64,000 bases of DNA, taken from positions 744,001-808,000 of the forward strand of contig CM121341.1 in NCBI GenBank assembly GCA_051530055.1, written 5' to 3'. Below the pieces are notes generated by a model, which was given only the letters and a program-made list of their open reading frames with translations, did not search any database and was not told where the DNA came from. Below are positions 13,665 to 25,849 of this stretch, piece by piece (position 1 is the stretch's first letter; every line of letters begins with the position of its first letter). A program made the position numbers and the translations under genes. The DNA comes from Neoechinorhynchus agilis. Its lineage: Eukaryota; Acanthocephala.

Positions 13665-13838
13665 TCACGCAAAGACAGTCTGAAGATCAGTACCATTTAT
13701 GCGTGAGCAACCCATATTAATGTCAACGGGATCACACTTGTCATCACTGCAACGTCTCATTAGTTGTCGTGAGTCGAACTCGATTCCATCACGAGTGTCA
13801 GTGTAACGTCTTAAACACAAATTACCCATACTTTTCAT
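13665..13838 (-). CDS. Possible cysteine-rich small protein or terminal exon (weak)
   Basis: Reads MKSMGNLCLRRYTDT, continuing to CSDDKCDPVDINMGC and a stop after TDLQTVFA. Four cysteines fall within 45 residues. On the minus strand a good acceptor (CTCTACTCTTAG) lies at about 13,872, so this could be a trans-spliced first exon or the last exon of a gene. It would be divergent to the ParA-like gene about 110 bp away. I recognise no family. GC content is higher than in surrounding sequence. Confidence 0.3.
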   Translation of the reverse strand: MKSMGNLCLRRYTDTRDGIEFDSRQLMRRCSDDKCDPVDINMGCSRINGTDLQTVFA

Positions 13839-13987
13839 CCTTCGCAAAGCTCCTTTTCCATTAGTTCTAAGAGTAGAGAAACACGCTCAAACGAGTTCAA
13901 TATAGCGATTTAAGAAAAAATCACAATTGACTTTGTCGTCCAAAAAATTCAATTAATAACGAACTAGTTGTTTAGGGATCGAATGAG

Positions 13988-15115
13988 ATGCCATCAGCTG
14001 GAAGTTATATGGTATGGAACATTCGACCGAGTTCGTCCACTTCTTCATTCTCAAGGACACTCGCTACTAAATACGCAGCGAAACATCCCGACCGTACAAT
14101 CGTACTGATCGACCTCAACTCAAATGCCGAAGTGTCAGCTTCCATTCTGGGCAGTGATAATTTTAGAGGAATCTTGGAGATGAAAACGTTCCCTATAACA
14201 ATGCAGCAACCCGATTCCCAGTCACTAACTTGTGTTCCACGGACAATTCTCGGTTATCTTGACCTTTACACAAGTATGTCTCCGCTGTCGGCACCGGCCG
14301 CGTGCCCACAATCCACTCCAGGAATCGACGAAAGGAATTTCCTCGTCAATGCATCAAAATTCAACGATTCATGTCCTCGTAGGCCGATTATCTTTACCTG
14401 AGAGTGGGTTTTGTAAAGATCTAATCGCTATAATTTGTATTTAATAGTGGGTGATCCAGCAATAGATACCATCACTGCTGCTCTGGAATCTAAGCGCAAC
14501 ACTCAAGCGATCACTAGTCATACGAATACATGGCGATCAATCACATGTGCCGTACGATCTCTAATTTGTAAAATTGGACGAAGACGAGGTATTCGCTTGG
14601 TTGTTTTCATTGATACGGACCATAACTTATCTTCTCTATGCACACAAATGGCACTCGCGGCTGTAGAACGCATATTAGTGATCGGAGTTGATCTCCTTAA
14701 ACCATCAAGTATCGATTCCTTACTGACCCATATTAGTCTTGCTGATGAAAAGTCTTGGAATGAACTGAGAACACCACTGATTAAGAAACACATGAAATGG
14801 AGTTTCTGGCAGCAGGCCAGATCCAATCATTTGACGCTTCCTAAAATCCACCTAATCGTAATCGAAGGTGAACATAACAAAGACGAATTCAAGCGACTTT
14901 ACCGCGTGTATGCCACCGGCTCAAATCCACTATTTCAGTATGGAGAGAATGGAGAAGTCGAAAACGTTAATGCGTTCAAGGATGCGATCATAATCAGTGT
15001 AGATCCTGATGCACCACCGAACGGCCCAGTGCCACTGGTTCAATACAATAATAGTTTGCTCAAAGTGGATGCCATCAATGACTTAGTACTTAGGATTTTG
15101 CCAAAGATTGCCTAA
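13988..15115 (+). CDS. ParA/MinD-like (SIMIBI, AAA_31 type) ATPase with degenerate Walker A
   Basis: Exon 1 is 13,988-14,378, then a 69-nt GT-AG intron (14,379-14,447), then exon 2 14,448-15,115: 352 residues in one frame. The layout follows bacterial ParA-like ATPases: YMVWN start, ATKYAAKHPDRTIVLIDL (beta strand and DxD region), RTILGYLDL, VGDPAIDTI, a Walker B-like strand VVFIDTDHNLSSL followed by TQMALAAVERILVIGVD, and a late LPKIHLIV strand. The P-loop, KGGTGKT in the family, reads IRPSSSTSS, so the nucleotide-binding lysines are gone; ATP hydrolysis is unlikely. An acceptor (GTTGTTTAG) lies just before the ATG, and AATAAA at 15,146-15,151 marks the 3' end. Intron and polyA signal make this a resident eukaryotic gene. 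Bacterial origin by old transfer is inference; the role is unknown. Confidence 0.7.
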
Positions 15116-17872
15116 AGACCATGTAGATACAAAGTGATCTGTACAAATAAATTATTGCGTTTCAATCTTAGGACTATTTGAAAATATATTTTCTCTTCTT
15201 GTAAAACTTGTGTGTGTGTGTTGTAAGTTACTCTTACTGGTTTCAACTGCGAAACTTTGTAGAATTTTGGTTTGGCGAGCTGAAATTTTTAATAAAAATA
15301 TCAATACAAAACTGCTATGTGTTCTTTTGAAAATTCGGCCTCTCTACATTGTCTAACAGCTCTATTAATTTACTCCGTTTAAAAAATAAAAGGACGACAT
15401 GATTCGAGTTGCACTTAGGCGAATAAGCTTAAAATATGAAAATATTCATATAGTAAGTCAACTTAGGGAGCTGGAAATTTCGAACAAATTGTGTAATAGT
15501 AATATTTTTGCAATTAATTGTAAGCTCCTGGTTTAAGTAAAGCAGCAGGCTTAAAATTGCGAATGTTTACCATAAAGACTTAAATAAGAAGAATTAAGCG
15601 TGTTTTAAAGAACATTTTTCAAGGATAAAATGGAACTGTTAAAAAGAAACATCGCTGTATACACTTTCACTTAAATTTTGACTACATGGGTAGAATCAGA
15701 AATGTGATTCGGGCAATCAATGAAACCCTATGAACAATAAAACCAATTTTAGCACCGACCATTGCTTAAATTCAATTAATGTTATTAACATTTTGATGCA
15801 AATTGAGAATATTAGAAATTGTATACGTGTTCTCCGGCGTAAAATTCGAATTGAACGCAACCCCATAAAGTGCCAAATATTCCAATTTGATTGATTCCAA
15901 TATGTTTTTCTCACTTTTATAAAGCAATAAATCAGGATAATCACTTGCATTTCCTTATAAAAATTAAAAAAAGTCTTAAATCTGTACAGCCATTGGGTAG
16001 CGCTTATGAACGAACGCCGCCTTTTTAACAACTTATAAAAATAAAAAATTTAGTCACTAATGAAACCCAAAAACCTGGATTCACCGCACATATAAGCGAT
16101 TATCTTTTCGTGAATCGTCGCACTTTATTTTGCTTCTTTAAATATAATCATTAAAATTCTTTTCCATGAAAATTGTCAAATAAAGAATTTAAGACTGCTG
16201 ATAATTTTTAAATAAGTTTCTGAATGTGGAATTAAGTAAAACGTTTTTCTCTCTCGAATTTGCACAGTCTCAAACGATGTTAAAGTTCATCTTGTAAAAT
16301 TTAAAACGCCGCAGTGTTTTTCCTTTTTGAAGATTTGCTGATCAGACATTATCTCGAATCAACCTTGGACTCAGGATCCTGTCTATTCGATGGATCTCTA
16401 GCAATCGGACCTTTTCAACAAAAGGGTATTTATTATGCAACCTCATTTAACAGAGTATTATAACCAAAGCATCATGTATTAAATAGAAGTGTAGAGGATT
16501 CCGTCTAAAAATACTCACTTGTCGCCTTTGTTGTCATATTATGACCAAATTATTTGAATAAACTTTTGGATCAAACTAATCGGCCTCTACTTAATACCCT
16601 TAAAATTAGAGTTGATCTCCGCGTTGAAAGTCTAGTCGTGTAGATGTTTTATCAACTAAACGCTAATTCCTAATTTTTCAAATAGATTTTTAAATTGTTA
16701 AGCATTGCATTCGGTGATTAGATATGTTATTATTTAAATCGATCATGAACATCCGAATGGGATTATTAGAGTAGAATGTAAAATTCGACTGATTGGAACC
16801 CAGGGAGGTATGTTTTCGCCTACGGTGTTGACGATCCCGGCTTCTCGAGTATCAATCAGTCGAAATATATACTTTGACTCTTTCTATGATCGACCAAAAT
16901 GATAACAAATTTTTTAAACTAAAAAATGGTTTTTAAGTAGACGAAATAAAGAACGTGGGACTTCTTCAGAATCGCTTGAAAGTATTCTCAAGTGTGTTTT
17001 TCGGGCAATTCCGAAGTCCCACGTCGAAGACGAAATATTAAATCAATTCTCTTCACTTCGCCTTGACTAAAATAATCTATTGATAGTATCTTTACAAACG
17101 TGAACATCGCGAGAACCAACCGAAAAAGGATCAAAAATAGCTCAGGGTTGTTTTGATTGTCCTTACGTATTGAAATCCACGAAGGCAATATCTGACATGT
17201 ATCTCCTACCTTATCAGATAAGCCAATATTCAATATCTCAAAAAAACAAGGTCCTACAGATAGTCGACATTAACATATAGGAAATCTGTGTACTCAAACA
17301 CCGTGTTTTTGTCTGCTCAGAATGTCGACTGCTTCAAGTGCGTTCATTGCTACTGAATGCCACGGTGTACATTGTAGTCACGAGTCCGAAGACAAGCTGT
17401 TTGGCATTTACAGGATCAATGTGCGCACATGATGCTTCCATCTGAGGATCCTCAGACATGAGACATTCCCGTCTGTAGTTTGTGTCCCAATTTTTTACGT
17501 TTAAACCTAGTTTCTCTAAAACTATGTCGACGAATAAAACGATTTGACGGTCTGAAAACCTTTAATATTTAAGGGTAACCAATTACTTATTTTCCTCTAT
17601 AACGCATGTAGTGTTTTGGTTTCCGTATTTTTCTAGCTGGGCTCCACTTGTCTATAAGGTATCATATGAAAAGCTAGAGGGAACGTTATCGAGGTCGTAT
17701 CATTGTCTGACATTAACGCATTTGCACTCGCAGCAGCCACTGCCATGTTTATGGCAGTTTAGGCTCTTTATCAATGTCTCGACCTCAGTGTAGTGATACG
17801 ACACTCATTTACCTTTTTATCAGAACTATTTTTTAGCAATAAATCATTCAAAGAAGCAATTTAGGTGGTAAC
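15116..17872. other. Intergenic stretch with small inverted repeats
   Basis: No supported gene. I see a short inverted repeat TTCGACTGATTG/CAATCAGTCGAA (about 16,786 and 16,853), a foldback at 16,940-17,045 (GTGGGACTTCTTCAGAA against its near complement before CCCACGTC), and GTCGTATCA/TGATACGAC arms near 17,693 and 17,793. Otherwise AT-rich and featureless. Confidence 0.5.
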
Positions 17873-18249
17873 TTGATCAACGGGTATTTTTATGGGGAAA
17901 GACGAAGCAAAAGATCTACGGTACACGTGCATATGGTTCACTATATTTCAGGATGTGGGAACTCAGCTAAGCTCCCCCCTCGTAGATTTATGCACACTTC
18001 CGCACTACTTTATTTAAACTCCCAACAAGTTCCCGTCTTCTTTTTAACAGCGAACGATTTATGTAGTCATCGCCGTCGAAGCCAAGAGCAATCCACGGAG
18101 AGTGTTGACTCTACACAGCGAGTGATCTCTTACTCCCCCCACGAGTGTTTCTACAAAAACACCTTTATCTCGAGAAAATCTCGTTCGGTTTTAGGTTCCC
18201 ATTATTCGTACACACGAGAGCGAGCGAGCGGACACATACATAAAACGAA

Positions 18250-18834
18250 ATGGATAGCCATGATGAGTACCGAAGAACGAAACGAGCTGAACGTGAGCGA
18301 AAAAGAAAGGAGGCCCGCGAAGCAGCTGAAAAAAAGAAGAGATTTGGATTGACACCGGAAAAAAAGCGTAGATTGCGCCAGCTAATCAGACAAAAGGCTA
18401 GTGAAGATCTAAAATTGGAAGCATCTGTCAGAGCTAAGAAAAAAGTTGCGTATCTCGAACAGAAAGTTATACCTTTACAAGAAGATATCGATTCCTTGTC
18501 TGAATCGGACTTAAAGGATATCTGTCGTGATCTTCACAACCAATTATCTCAATGCGAATCCGACAAATATGACATTGAGTTCAAAATTCGTGGAAATGAT
18601 TACGAAATCAATGAATTGACAGTAAAAGTGAACGATATCAAAGGAAAGTTTATAAAGCCAACTCTTAATAAGGTGTCGCAAGTTGAAGGAAAAATGCAGA
18701 AGATATGGAAAAAGGAGAAACATGAAGATTTTAGAGAGAATCTTAAATCAACCGGAATTAACAAGTTTGCACTTGATGAAAACGCAGAAAAGGAAAAGGT
18801 TGATTTTAGAGGACAACTTAAATCTACCACTTAA
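18250..18834 (+). CDS. Troponin I
   Basis: Inhibitory subunit of the thin-filament troponin complex, which holds actomyosin off until calcium binds troponin C. One uninterrupted 194-residue frame: a charged N-terminus (RRTKRAERERKRKEAREAAE), the invertebrate signature RFGLTPEKKRRLRQLIRQKA, the troponin-T-pairing coiled coil (about residues 55-115, KKVAYLEQKVIPLQ), the conserved VNDIKGKFIKPTLNKV (about 125-140), and C-terminal DFRENLKS and DFRGQLKS repeats. The length is a little short of nematode TNI proteins (about 200-250). Most muscle TNI genes have introns; this coding region has none, so it could be a reduced or retroposed copy. The upstream 370 bp has a TTTATTTAAA stretch (18,009) and an acceptor-like GGTTTTAG (about 18,195). 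Paralog type cannot be told. Confidence 0.9.
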   Translation: MDSHDEYRRTKRAERERKRKEAREAAEKKKRFGLTPEKKRRLRQLIRQKASEDLKLEASVRAKKKVAYLEQKVIPLQEDIDSLSESDLKDICRDLHNQLSQCESDKYDIEFKIRGNDYEINELTVKVNDIKGKFIKPTLNKVSQVEGKMQKIWKKEKHEDFRENLKSTGINKFALDENAEKEKVDFRGQLKSTT

Positions 18835-19664
18835 ACGAAGCGTAGTGTTTCCGTAATGTGGCATGTTCAAACCCAACTTTAGTCAAGAACACGATATTTA
18901 GTGAGGGAAAGTTGGCTTAGCGCACAATATGGAGATATGTTAGATTCATTTACTTAGCCAGACCACATCAATCTTCTTCTTTGATACATTATACGATGAA
19001 ATATGATACTACTCCTTGATCTCTAAATGCATTGAGCAATTACGTTCTTCCCTTACTATATACACCACCCGGTGAGGATTATCGACTTTTAGATTCTTAA
19101 TCAAGAACCGAAATATTCATTTTTTTTAAGATTTTGCTCTACCAGCCTTAAAAGGCACCCGCAACTTTTTAAATGCGGCCAGTGGAAGTTCAATATTGGG
19201 GGGAGAAACCTGCCGAAGTCAACAACGAGCTAAACGTTGGCTAAATCATTACTTTTTGCGAAAACCACGACCTATAATCAGAAATTTTGTATCCCCAAGT
19301 TCAAATCGTTATGTTAATGAGGGCGAAATCTATTCCATGAACTAGACAGAGCATCCTATCAACAGTTTGATAAACTGAACTAGAATTCGCACCTATTAGG
19401 CGATGCGAATTTGTAACCGAACCAAAGAATGATGTTCTGTTTCTTCATGTTTATCAGCGTATTCGGCGATCTATTTTTGTTCATGATACGAACAATAATG
19501 AAATCAACGGCAATACATTTCAAAATTTCATACTAAAATAATTTATTTAAGTGCACACGAAAACGCCTTTCCGACAAAATCAACGTTTGTTTCAAAGTCT
19601 TTGATTAATCGATCAAATTCCCTATTTTTAGAATATCATAATTTTTAATGAATAGAATTTTAAC
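18835..19664. other. Intergenic stretch between convergent troponin I and EXOC2
   Basis: Both flanking genes end into this stretch, so it should hold two 3' UTRs. I see no gene, RNA or strong repeat in it. Confidence 0.5.
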
Positions 19665-22600
19665 TTACTCTGATTTAGAATGATCCACAAAATTCGGTAT
19701 TTTTGCAACAACATGATGCTGGAATTTTGCTCTATTTTTCAAGAATTTCTATTGGCTTTTATGCTAATGAAAAATACCTTGTGTCATCAGTGAACCAATC
19801 ACCAAAGAGATTGTAAATTGCAGTCGCATCAAGTGCAGCAATAAAACTTCCGGATGGCGAAAATCGATTGATTGTCGAGTAGAGAGTGAACACTTTCGAA
19901 CAAATCGCGTTAATTGTCTCCGATATTAATCTTTTGATCAATGCATCGGAAATACTTGCGATCTTTTACGAATGCAACAATTTAAAAAAGAACGTCGTTT
20001 AACACTTACCTCGTATTCAATCAGCGATAATTTGTTTAGAATTGAGTAAATGTACGATCTAACACCTATTTAGAATTTTTATAAAGAAAAAACGGGTTAC
20101 GATATAAAAAGCAGGTAAATTTTTGGTTGTAGCTTTAATCCAAAGCTAGCTTTACATTGCGAACAAGAAAATGATTCTGGTTTAAAAAATAGAAATATTG
20201 CTTAGTATACCGATGTTTTATCAAAAAACCAAAGGGAACCGGGAAGTACTAACCTATCAAAGGCAAGTCATCTGACCAATCAAAAGATCCATTGGCCCAC
20301 ATTTCTTTTTGAATTTCATCAACGTAGGCGTTAACGACCTTCTCCACGAACGCCTGACAAACCTTCGCGCATGCGTCTTCAAAAAGATTAGCACTTTCCT
20401 AAGTTAAAACTGTATGCTATTCAAATGTTGTACGGTTAATTAACCTTAACAATCCGCTTGGGATCCTTAAATCCAAGAGCAGCTATTGAATGTTCTACTT
20501 TAGGCAAAACAGTGTCCTGAGTGTATTCCAAATTGGTATAAAGGATTACGCAACGTCGTACTAATTCTCGCCTCGGGCAGTGCCTAAAATGATCGCTTTA
20601 TTTTTTTAAACTAAAATGACCATCTTACGACTCTCCAACATTCAGCGTAATTTGCTCAAATGCAGAGAAGTATCCGGCGATTACACCGAACAACAAAAGC
20701 TGGCACGACTTATTGGTTCTTCGATCAGTTAATAACTACGGAAATAAAATCAAAAGTACTAACGATATGTGATACGTACGTCTTTTTCCTTGTATCCCTT
20801 GTCGTGAGCAAAACAATATCGAAGAGCTGTTCTAAGTGCTCGTCTGTACAATTCCACGAACAAATCGGGAATATAAGTTTGGACGTTACTGACTGTCCAA
20901 TCTACTTTTTTGTACAAATTCGCGGTCTCTGTAAACAATAGGCGATTTTTTATGATGGCTTGTTTGAGGTGTCTCAAACCGTAAGCTGCGTGAAGTAATA
21001 TTACGCTCAAGCATTGAACACGAAGGTCTGTTATGAACGAGATCTACAGATCCCGAAGGTTAAACAACAAAAAAGTCATTGATTTCAAGGAAATGTAATT
21101 TTTGAAAAGAAGAAATTAAAATTTGTTTTCTCCGAAATATTTGCTTCCATGACAAATAACGAATTATATTTTTATAGTTGCTCAACGCTACTTCTCACAC
21201 TACTGCTCCATGTACCGAAAAATAATTGTCGTATATAATTCAGATAATTTTAAAATTACTCATTGCTCGCAAATTTGAATTTGCAATAAAAAGTATCTTT
21301 TAAATTTAAAGATTTTTTCGTTGCAAAAAAGTTTGGGACGGTTAGTTTCAAAATGATTTCAAAATACGCACACCGATTTCGTAGTATTGTTCAAAAGTTG
21401 CCCTAACAATTGGTTCAAGTAGTCAGAAGCGAACAATAAAGTCAATGCGTTAGATATTAAATTACGGCTATTTCAATGCTACCACTGAGAACGAATGCAA
21501 AAATATTATCCAACCCGAAAAAGGACTGCAAATGCGGTTCTAAAAGTTCCATGAGAGCACTTCGTCCCTTCGAAGGGATATCCAGCACATTTATCCCACG
21601 AATGGTGTACCTGTCCGATGAATTAATTATAAATTCTAAAAATTTCATGACGTCTCATACTTATATCGAGTGATAATTTCGGGCAGAAGTGCAAGCCGAT
21701 AAGTGAGGAGCTCTCCCTTCTCCAGAAGATTGGTTCCATATAATGCTACATCGACGGTTTGTTCCTCATTAAGGACGAGTTTCCTTATACACGCCACAAA
21801 GGTGTTGCAGCACCTAGTCATAACCTAAATGCAAGGATTTTGTATATAATAAACGATAACGTTCAATACATCTCCAACAAATGAAAGGCGCTCTTGTTCT
21901 GTTTTCAGTGTATTTGAGGATGTACTGAGCTGCCCTCGGACGTACAGACTTGAAATATCCCAAAGCTCTTTCAGGAAATCAAGAAGCTTGTTCGAAAGTT
22001 TATCAATCGCTTCAAAAATCTTCCCAATATTGTCATGATCTTGTGATTCTATCGTAAGGTAGCATTAAATAATTTTGTACGTAAAAGCCTACCAGCTAAA
22101 TAATCATAGTCTCCTCTTGTCACTTCAAGCTGCTCCATGATCCAGTCAGCTTCCTTGGATATGCATTCACCTGCTAAATCTCTAGTCGGCTCTTCGCGGT
22201 TCAACGATTCAAGATGACGAATAATATCCCGTTGATCTTCGAGTGATTGAGGAAACACAAATAGGCTATTTTCTAATTTGCTCATCATCAATTGAATCTC
22301 TTTCTCAACTTCATTCATTGCTTGTATTGAAGCATAAGCTTTATTTTGAAGAATGGTGATTTAAAGATTACCTGAACTTAGGATCTTGATATCTGTTGTG
22401 TCGAAAAGCGATTTGGCTCGGACGTAGTCATTGATCGCTCGACCGAATTCACCCTGAGAAATAATTGGACATAGGAAACGAAATGGCAGCGTATTAGATA
22501 AGTGACCATTAATATGCTGAATTCCCAAATTGTAGTTTTCAGAACACTTTAAAATAAATCTCGCAGTAGCTTCCTTTAATTTTTATGCGAAAATAAATAG

Positions 22601-24878
22601 AAGCCAACTAAAAACGAGCTGGACTCCACGAGGAAGTGTTTAAAAATCGCAGTATTTAAAAATGTGGTTCTTTGTTTGGTAATAATAATAATAATAAAAT
22701 TTTGATAAATTCAAATAGCGAAAGTATATAAAATAAACAGAGCCGAACAAGGGCTGAAGAAATAAACTCTCTTAACTGAAACACGGAATAAAACTGCTAA
22801 TATTCAATGACCTTAGAATTTTATATCAATTTGAAGTGAACCACGTAAACTATAAATATTTCTAACACAAGAAACCTCTCATTCGGAATAAGTAGCATCC
22901 TAAGAAAACAATTAAATCTGTATAGGCCAAATTATACTTTAAAAACGGACCTTCTCTGTATATTTTTTTATCTTCTGTGGCAAAAGAAATAAAAACTTGA
23001 ACCGTTCCATGACGCTCATACAATCTCGTATCAAATCCGCGTCTGATTTTCGTTTTAAATCGCTGTCATACATGTGATGGGCTCGCCGTAGGACATCTAA
23101 AGTTCTCTTCAAAATAAATTCTTTTCGCACAAGATACCAACCGTCGACTTTCTGCATAGCTTGTTTTATATAATAGGTCGAACCTTTTGTAACAATCTGA
23201 TCTCGCATTTCTACGATAAGAAAGTGTAAATTCGACACGAATTCGTTTGGATGAGTACCTTGAATAATATCGACGGCATCAAAGAATGCTACAATGTTTG
23301 TCTTTACCAACGCGGCTGAACTATTATCTCTCGTTTCAGTCATTTTCAAATGCTTTAGACCGTTCTTTAAATCGGCAAGGCTAAAAAAGAATTCTTAAAT
23401 GAACAGAAATTTCAATCGATTTGTTTTAAAGAATTAATATTCAATGCCGTGTTTCGAAGTTTATGTTTCAGCAATAAATATTTTATTCACAAAGGATGCC
23501 TCGCTAGCTCCAATTTCGCGGACGGTGGTGATTGCACGTTTTGTGCTTTATTATTAATTAACAAAAAATGTTTTCAGTTAAAAAAATTTAAAAAAAAGTT
23601 AAGCATTCCATTTTATTAAGTATCTATGTGCGGCCTTTTTCCACGGCGGATAATTTTTCTTGGGCACACAGCCCACCGATCTGGTTCAGGGAAGCGCATA
23701 AAATCACACTTAATACCCTGAACATTCGGTTATGAGTTTACACATTCCTCCGGATCCTCAGATACCTCCAGGAGGCGGTATTCATCAGTGAGTTTCCTCC
23801 CTTCAGCGGTATTTCGTCTCCTTTGGTTGTGCGTCATCGGCAGTGACGGATTCGAACCCGTTGACCCTTCGTCGGGATCACGGGCATTAGTTCACTTGAC
23901 CACCTCGACACAACTGCGCAATGTTCAAACTCTGGCATTTTTTATTTGTTAATTCAAGGCCAGTTTTTTTCTATTTTTTGAAGACTGGTCAGCGCCCAAT
24001 GAAAATTATCAGCCGGATACTTAATGAAAAAGTTACCGGCTGGCCAGTCTTCAAAAAATAGAAAAAACATTCCATTTTAGTTTAGTTGCAAAAGACGAAT
24101 AAAACACACAAAGCTGACCATTTCAGCTAACCTCGCATTGGACTTTGTCTGTGTCAGATATTTGATTGGATTAAAGTCTGATTTTGTAACGTCGCACCCA
24201 TCACCTTTGAAAGAGCATACAAAATGCCCAAGTCCAACAAAAATACTGACTTTCATCGTACATATCGACAACAGTGGATGTTTTCCCCATGATAGTAAGT
24301 GAACGCCTCCGGTTAATCGTTGAAGGCATTCCAAGGACATCTTGGATACACGAACCACTGGACACGGTGCTGCTCACCAACCCTACAACTGTTGGAATAT
24401 CTTCATCGATCCAGTATGCAGTTTCCTGTAAGGCTCCTACACAATTGCCAATAGAAGATTTAGTTCAGAAACACACCCACACACTCTGAAACTTGCCCAC
24501 TTTATCAAATCTGCCGGTAAATCCAACAAGAGACGAACCAAGTCCACCCGATCGCGTCCGGATTATCACATCGCCTTTACCGACGCAACGACCAGTTCGA
24601 ACCACCAATTTCCGGTCGGATATATGGTTAAGGGTACTAACACATTCGATGCCACAAATCTTAATGCCTTTAAGAATTAAGACACAAAAAGTTTTCATGT
24701 TTTCTGTTTAATTACTTGTTATATCCGATGAATTTATTCCAAGATTTTCGCCTCGGATGGTTACTTTTGTACCTGGAATACCATCACGGGGGCTCACACC
24801 AGTCACAAGCGGAGCGCTGTTTGCTGGTTGAGCTGAAAATGGATTGAGACGATCCGTAGATGCATCCATTTCAGTCAT
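19665..24878 (-). CDS. EXOC2: Exocyst complex component 2 (Sec5)
   Basis: Subunit of the octameric exocyst that tethers secretory vesicles to the plasma membrane; its N-terminal IPT/TIG domain binds Ral GTPase in animals. Start MTEMDAS at 24,878, directly after an acceptor CTCTTGCAG. Exon 1 reads [24 protein letters not shown] and exon 2 (from 24,667) IKICGIECV to [12 protein letters not shown], together the IPT domain. Later exons match Sec5 in order: [16 protein letters not shown] (to 24,132), LADLKNGL to [12 protein letters not shown] (23,379-22,947), [17 protein letters not shown] (about 22,455), the [14 protein letters not shown] exon (about 22,340-22,092), [28 protein letters not shown] (about 21,830), [17 protein letters not shown] (about 21,030), [23 protein letters not shown] and a last exon ending at TAA 19,665. 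Introns are short except two (about 480 and 750 nt). A few exon edges around 24.1-24.5 and 21.4 kb are unresolved. Confidence 0.88.
23630..24070 (-). mobile_element. Composite repeat: foldback head plus tRNA-derived SINE (copy 1)
   Basis: Lies in an EXOC2 intron. Read on the minus strand it starts with inverted arms (CTATTTTTTGAAGACTGG and its complement, 23,955-24,070). An A-box-like GAGGTGGTCAAGTGAACTAA and a clear B box GGGTTCGAATCCG (about 23,850) follow, then a tail with GACGAAATACCGCTGAAGGG and AGGAAACTCACTGATG, and an end matching part of the foldback loop (23,640-23,700). The tRNA-like part resembles a long-variable-arm (Ser/Leu type) tRNA. Order and sequence match the copy at 56,695-56,990. 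Confidence 0.75.
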
Positions 24879-25449
24879 TCTGTCTGCAAGAGAACGAGAT
24901 ATTGATCAGTTTCGGAAGTTAGACATATGCGAAAATTTCAAAAAGTGATCATGTGCTAAGCGGTAGTAAAATCTAAGCAACAAAAAAATTAATTCACTAG
25001 AGTATCTAATTTAGACAAGGACTGAAAAATCGTAATAGATCAATTCTATACTCCTCAGATTAATATTCGTCATAGAATTCTATGTAACTTTAAACTCGAG
25101 ATAACTTTAGAGGCGAAAAGACATATATGAAACAATTTCACTCTTCAAAATTAGTGTACGAAACAAGGTATTTGACAAATACAACAACATTCCCAGAAGA
25201 AGACCGATGGAAATCTAAACCTTGGATACAGAATCACGATAACAAAAGTCCCAATAGGACAAACCACATATTTAATAAAGCAAAATCGATCAGTTGCAAC
25301 TCTCGAGGATCGAGTTGAAATCGAACTGACTCAAAGAAGCTTTTCAGTCTCAAGAATACGATGTCTTTACCCTCACCTTTTTGGACCATGTTGAAAACCG
25401 AAACATTTTCTTTGAACCCGCAATGTGCAATTTTAATTTGGAATGATTG
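24879..25449. other. Intergenic stretch upstream of EXOC2
   Basis: Should contain the EXOC2 promoter, but I cannot point to a core element. No other gene or repeat is seen. Confidence 0.4.
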
Positions 25450-25605
25450 ATTAGAAGTCTTCACCCGCGGTAACTGATTATTTATTAACGACGTTTCGAA
25501 CCTCGCCGGGAGCGTCTATTACTAACTAACAAACTGATGATGAACCAGAAGAGATTCGAAACGTCTTTAATAAATAATCATTTACCGCGGGTGTAGACTT
25601 CTAAA
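25450..25605. repeat. Complete palindromic copy of dispersed family 1
   Basis: Arms AGAAGTCTTCACCCGCGG and CCGCGGGTGTAGACTTCT are complements and enclose a second complementary pair (TTATTTATTAACGACGTTTC against GAAACGTCTTTAATAAATAA). The GATGATGAACC motif lies in the centre. Total about 150 bp, MITE-like, with no coding content. Confidence 0.75.
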
Positions 25606-25849
25606 CAACAATTTTTGATGAAAATCCAGGATCGAAAACATTTTATTGAATTGAGATATTTCGCGACGAAGCCTCATCAGACATCTAAAAATATTTTATT
25701 AAAATGCCATGCAACTCAAGGGGTACGAGCAGGCATTCGGCCACCAAACGTCGGAAATGACGATCCCGCGAACCCGAGCCATACAATCTTTTAGATGGGC
25801 GATAACGCGAGGTTTCCTTTAGAAATATATCAATAAAAATTGGTTATCC

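Noticed and set aside
13988-15115. Bacterial contamination as the source of the ParA-like gene
   Set aside because: It has an in-frame GT-AG intron, an acceptor before the ATG, a polyA signal and AT-rich eukaryotic flanks.
23840-23925. A true tRNA gene in the EXOC2 intron
   Set aside because: A and B boxes are present, but I cannot draw a full acceptor stem or anticodon arm; the flanks match the repeat copy at 56.9 kb, so it is a SINE head.
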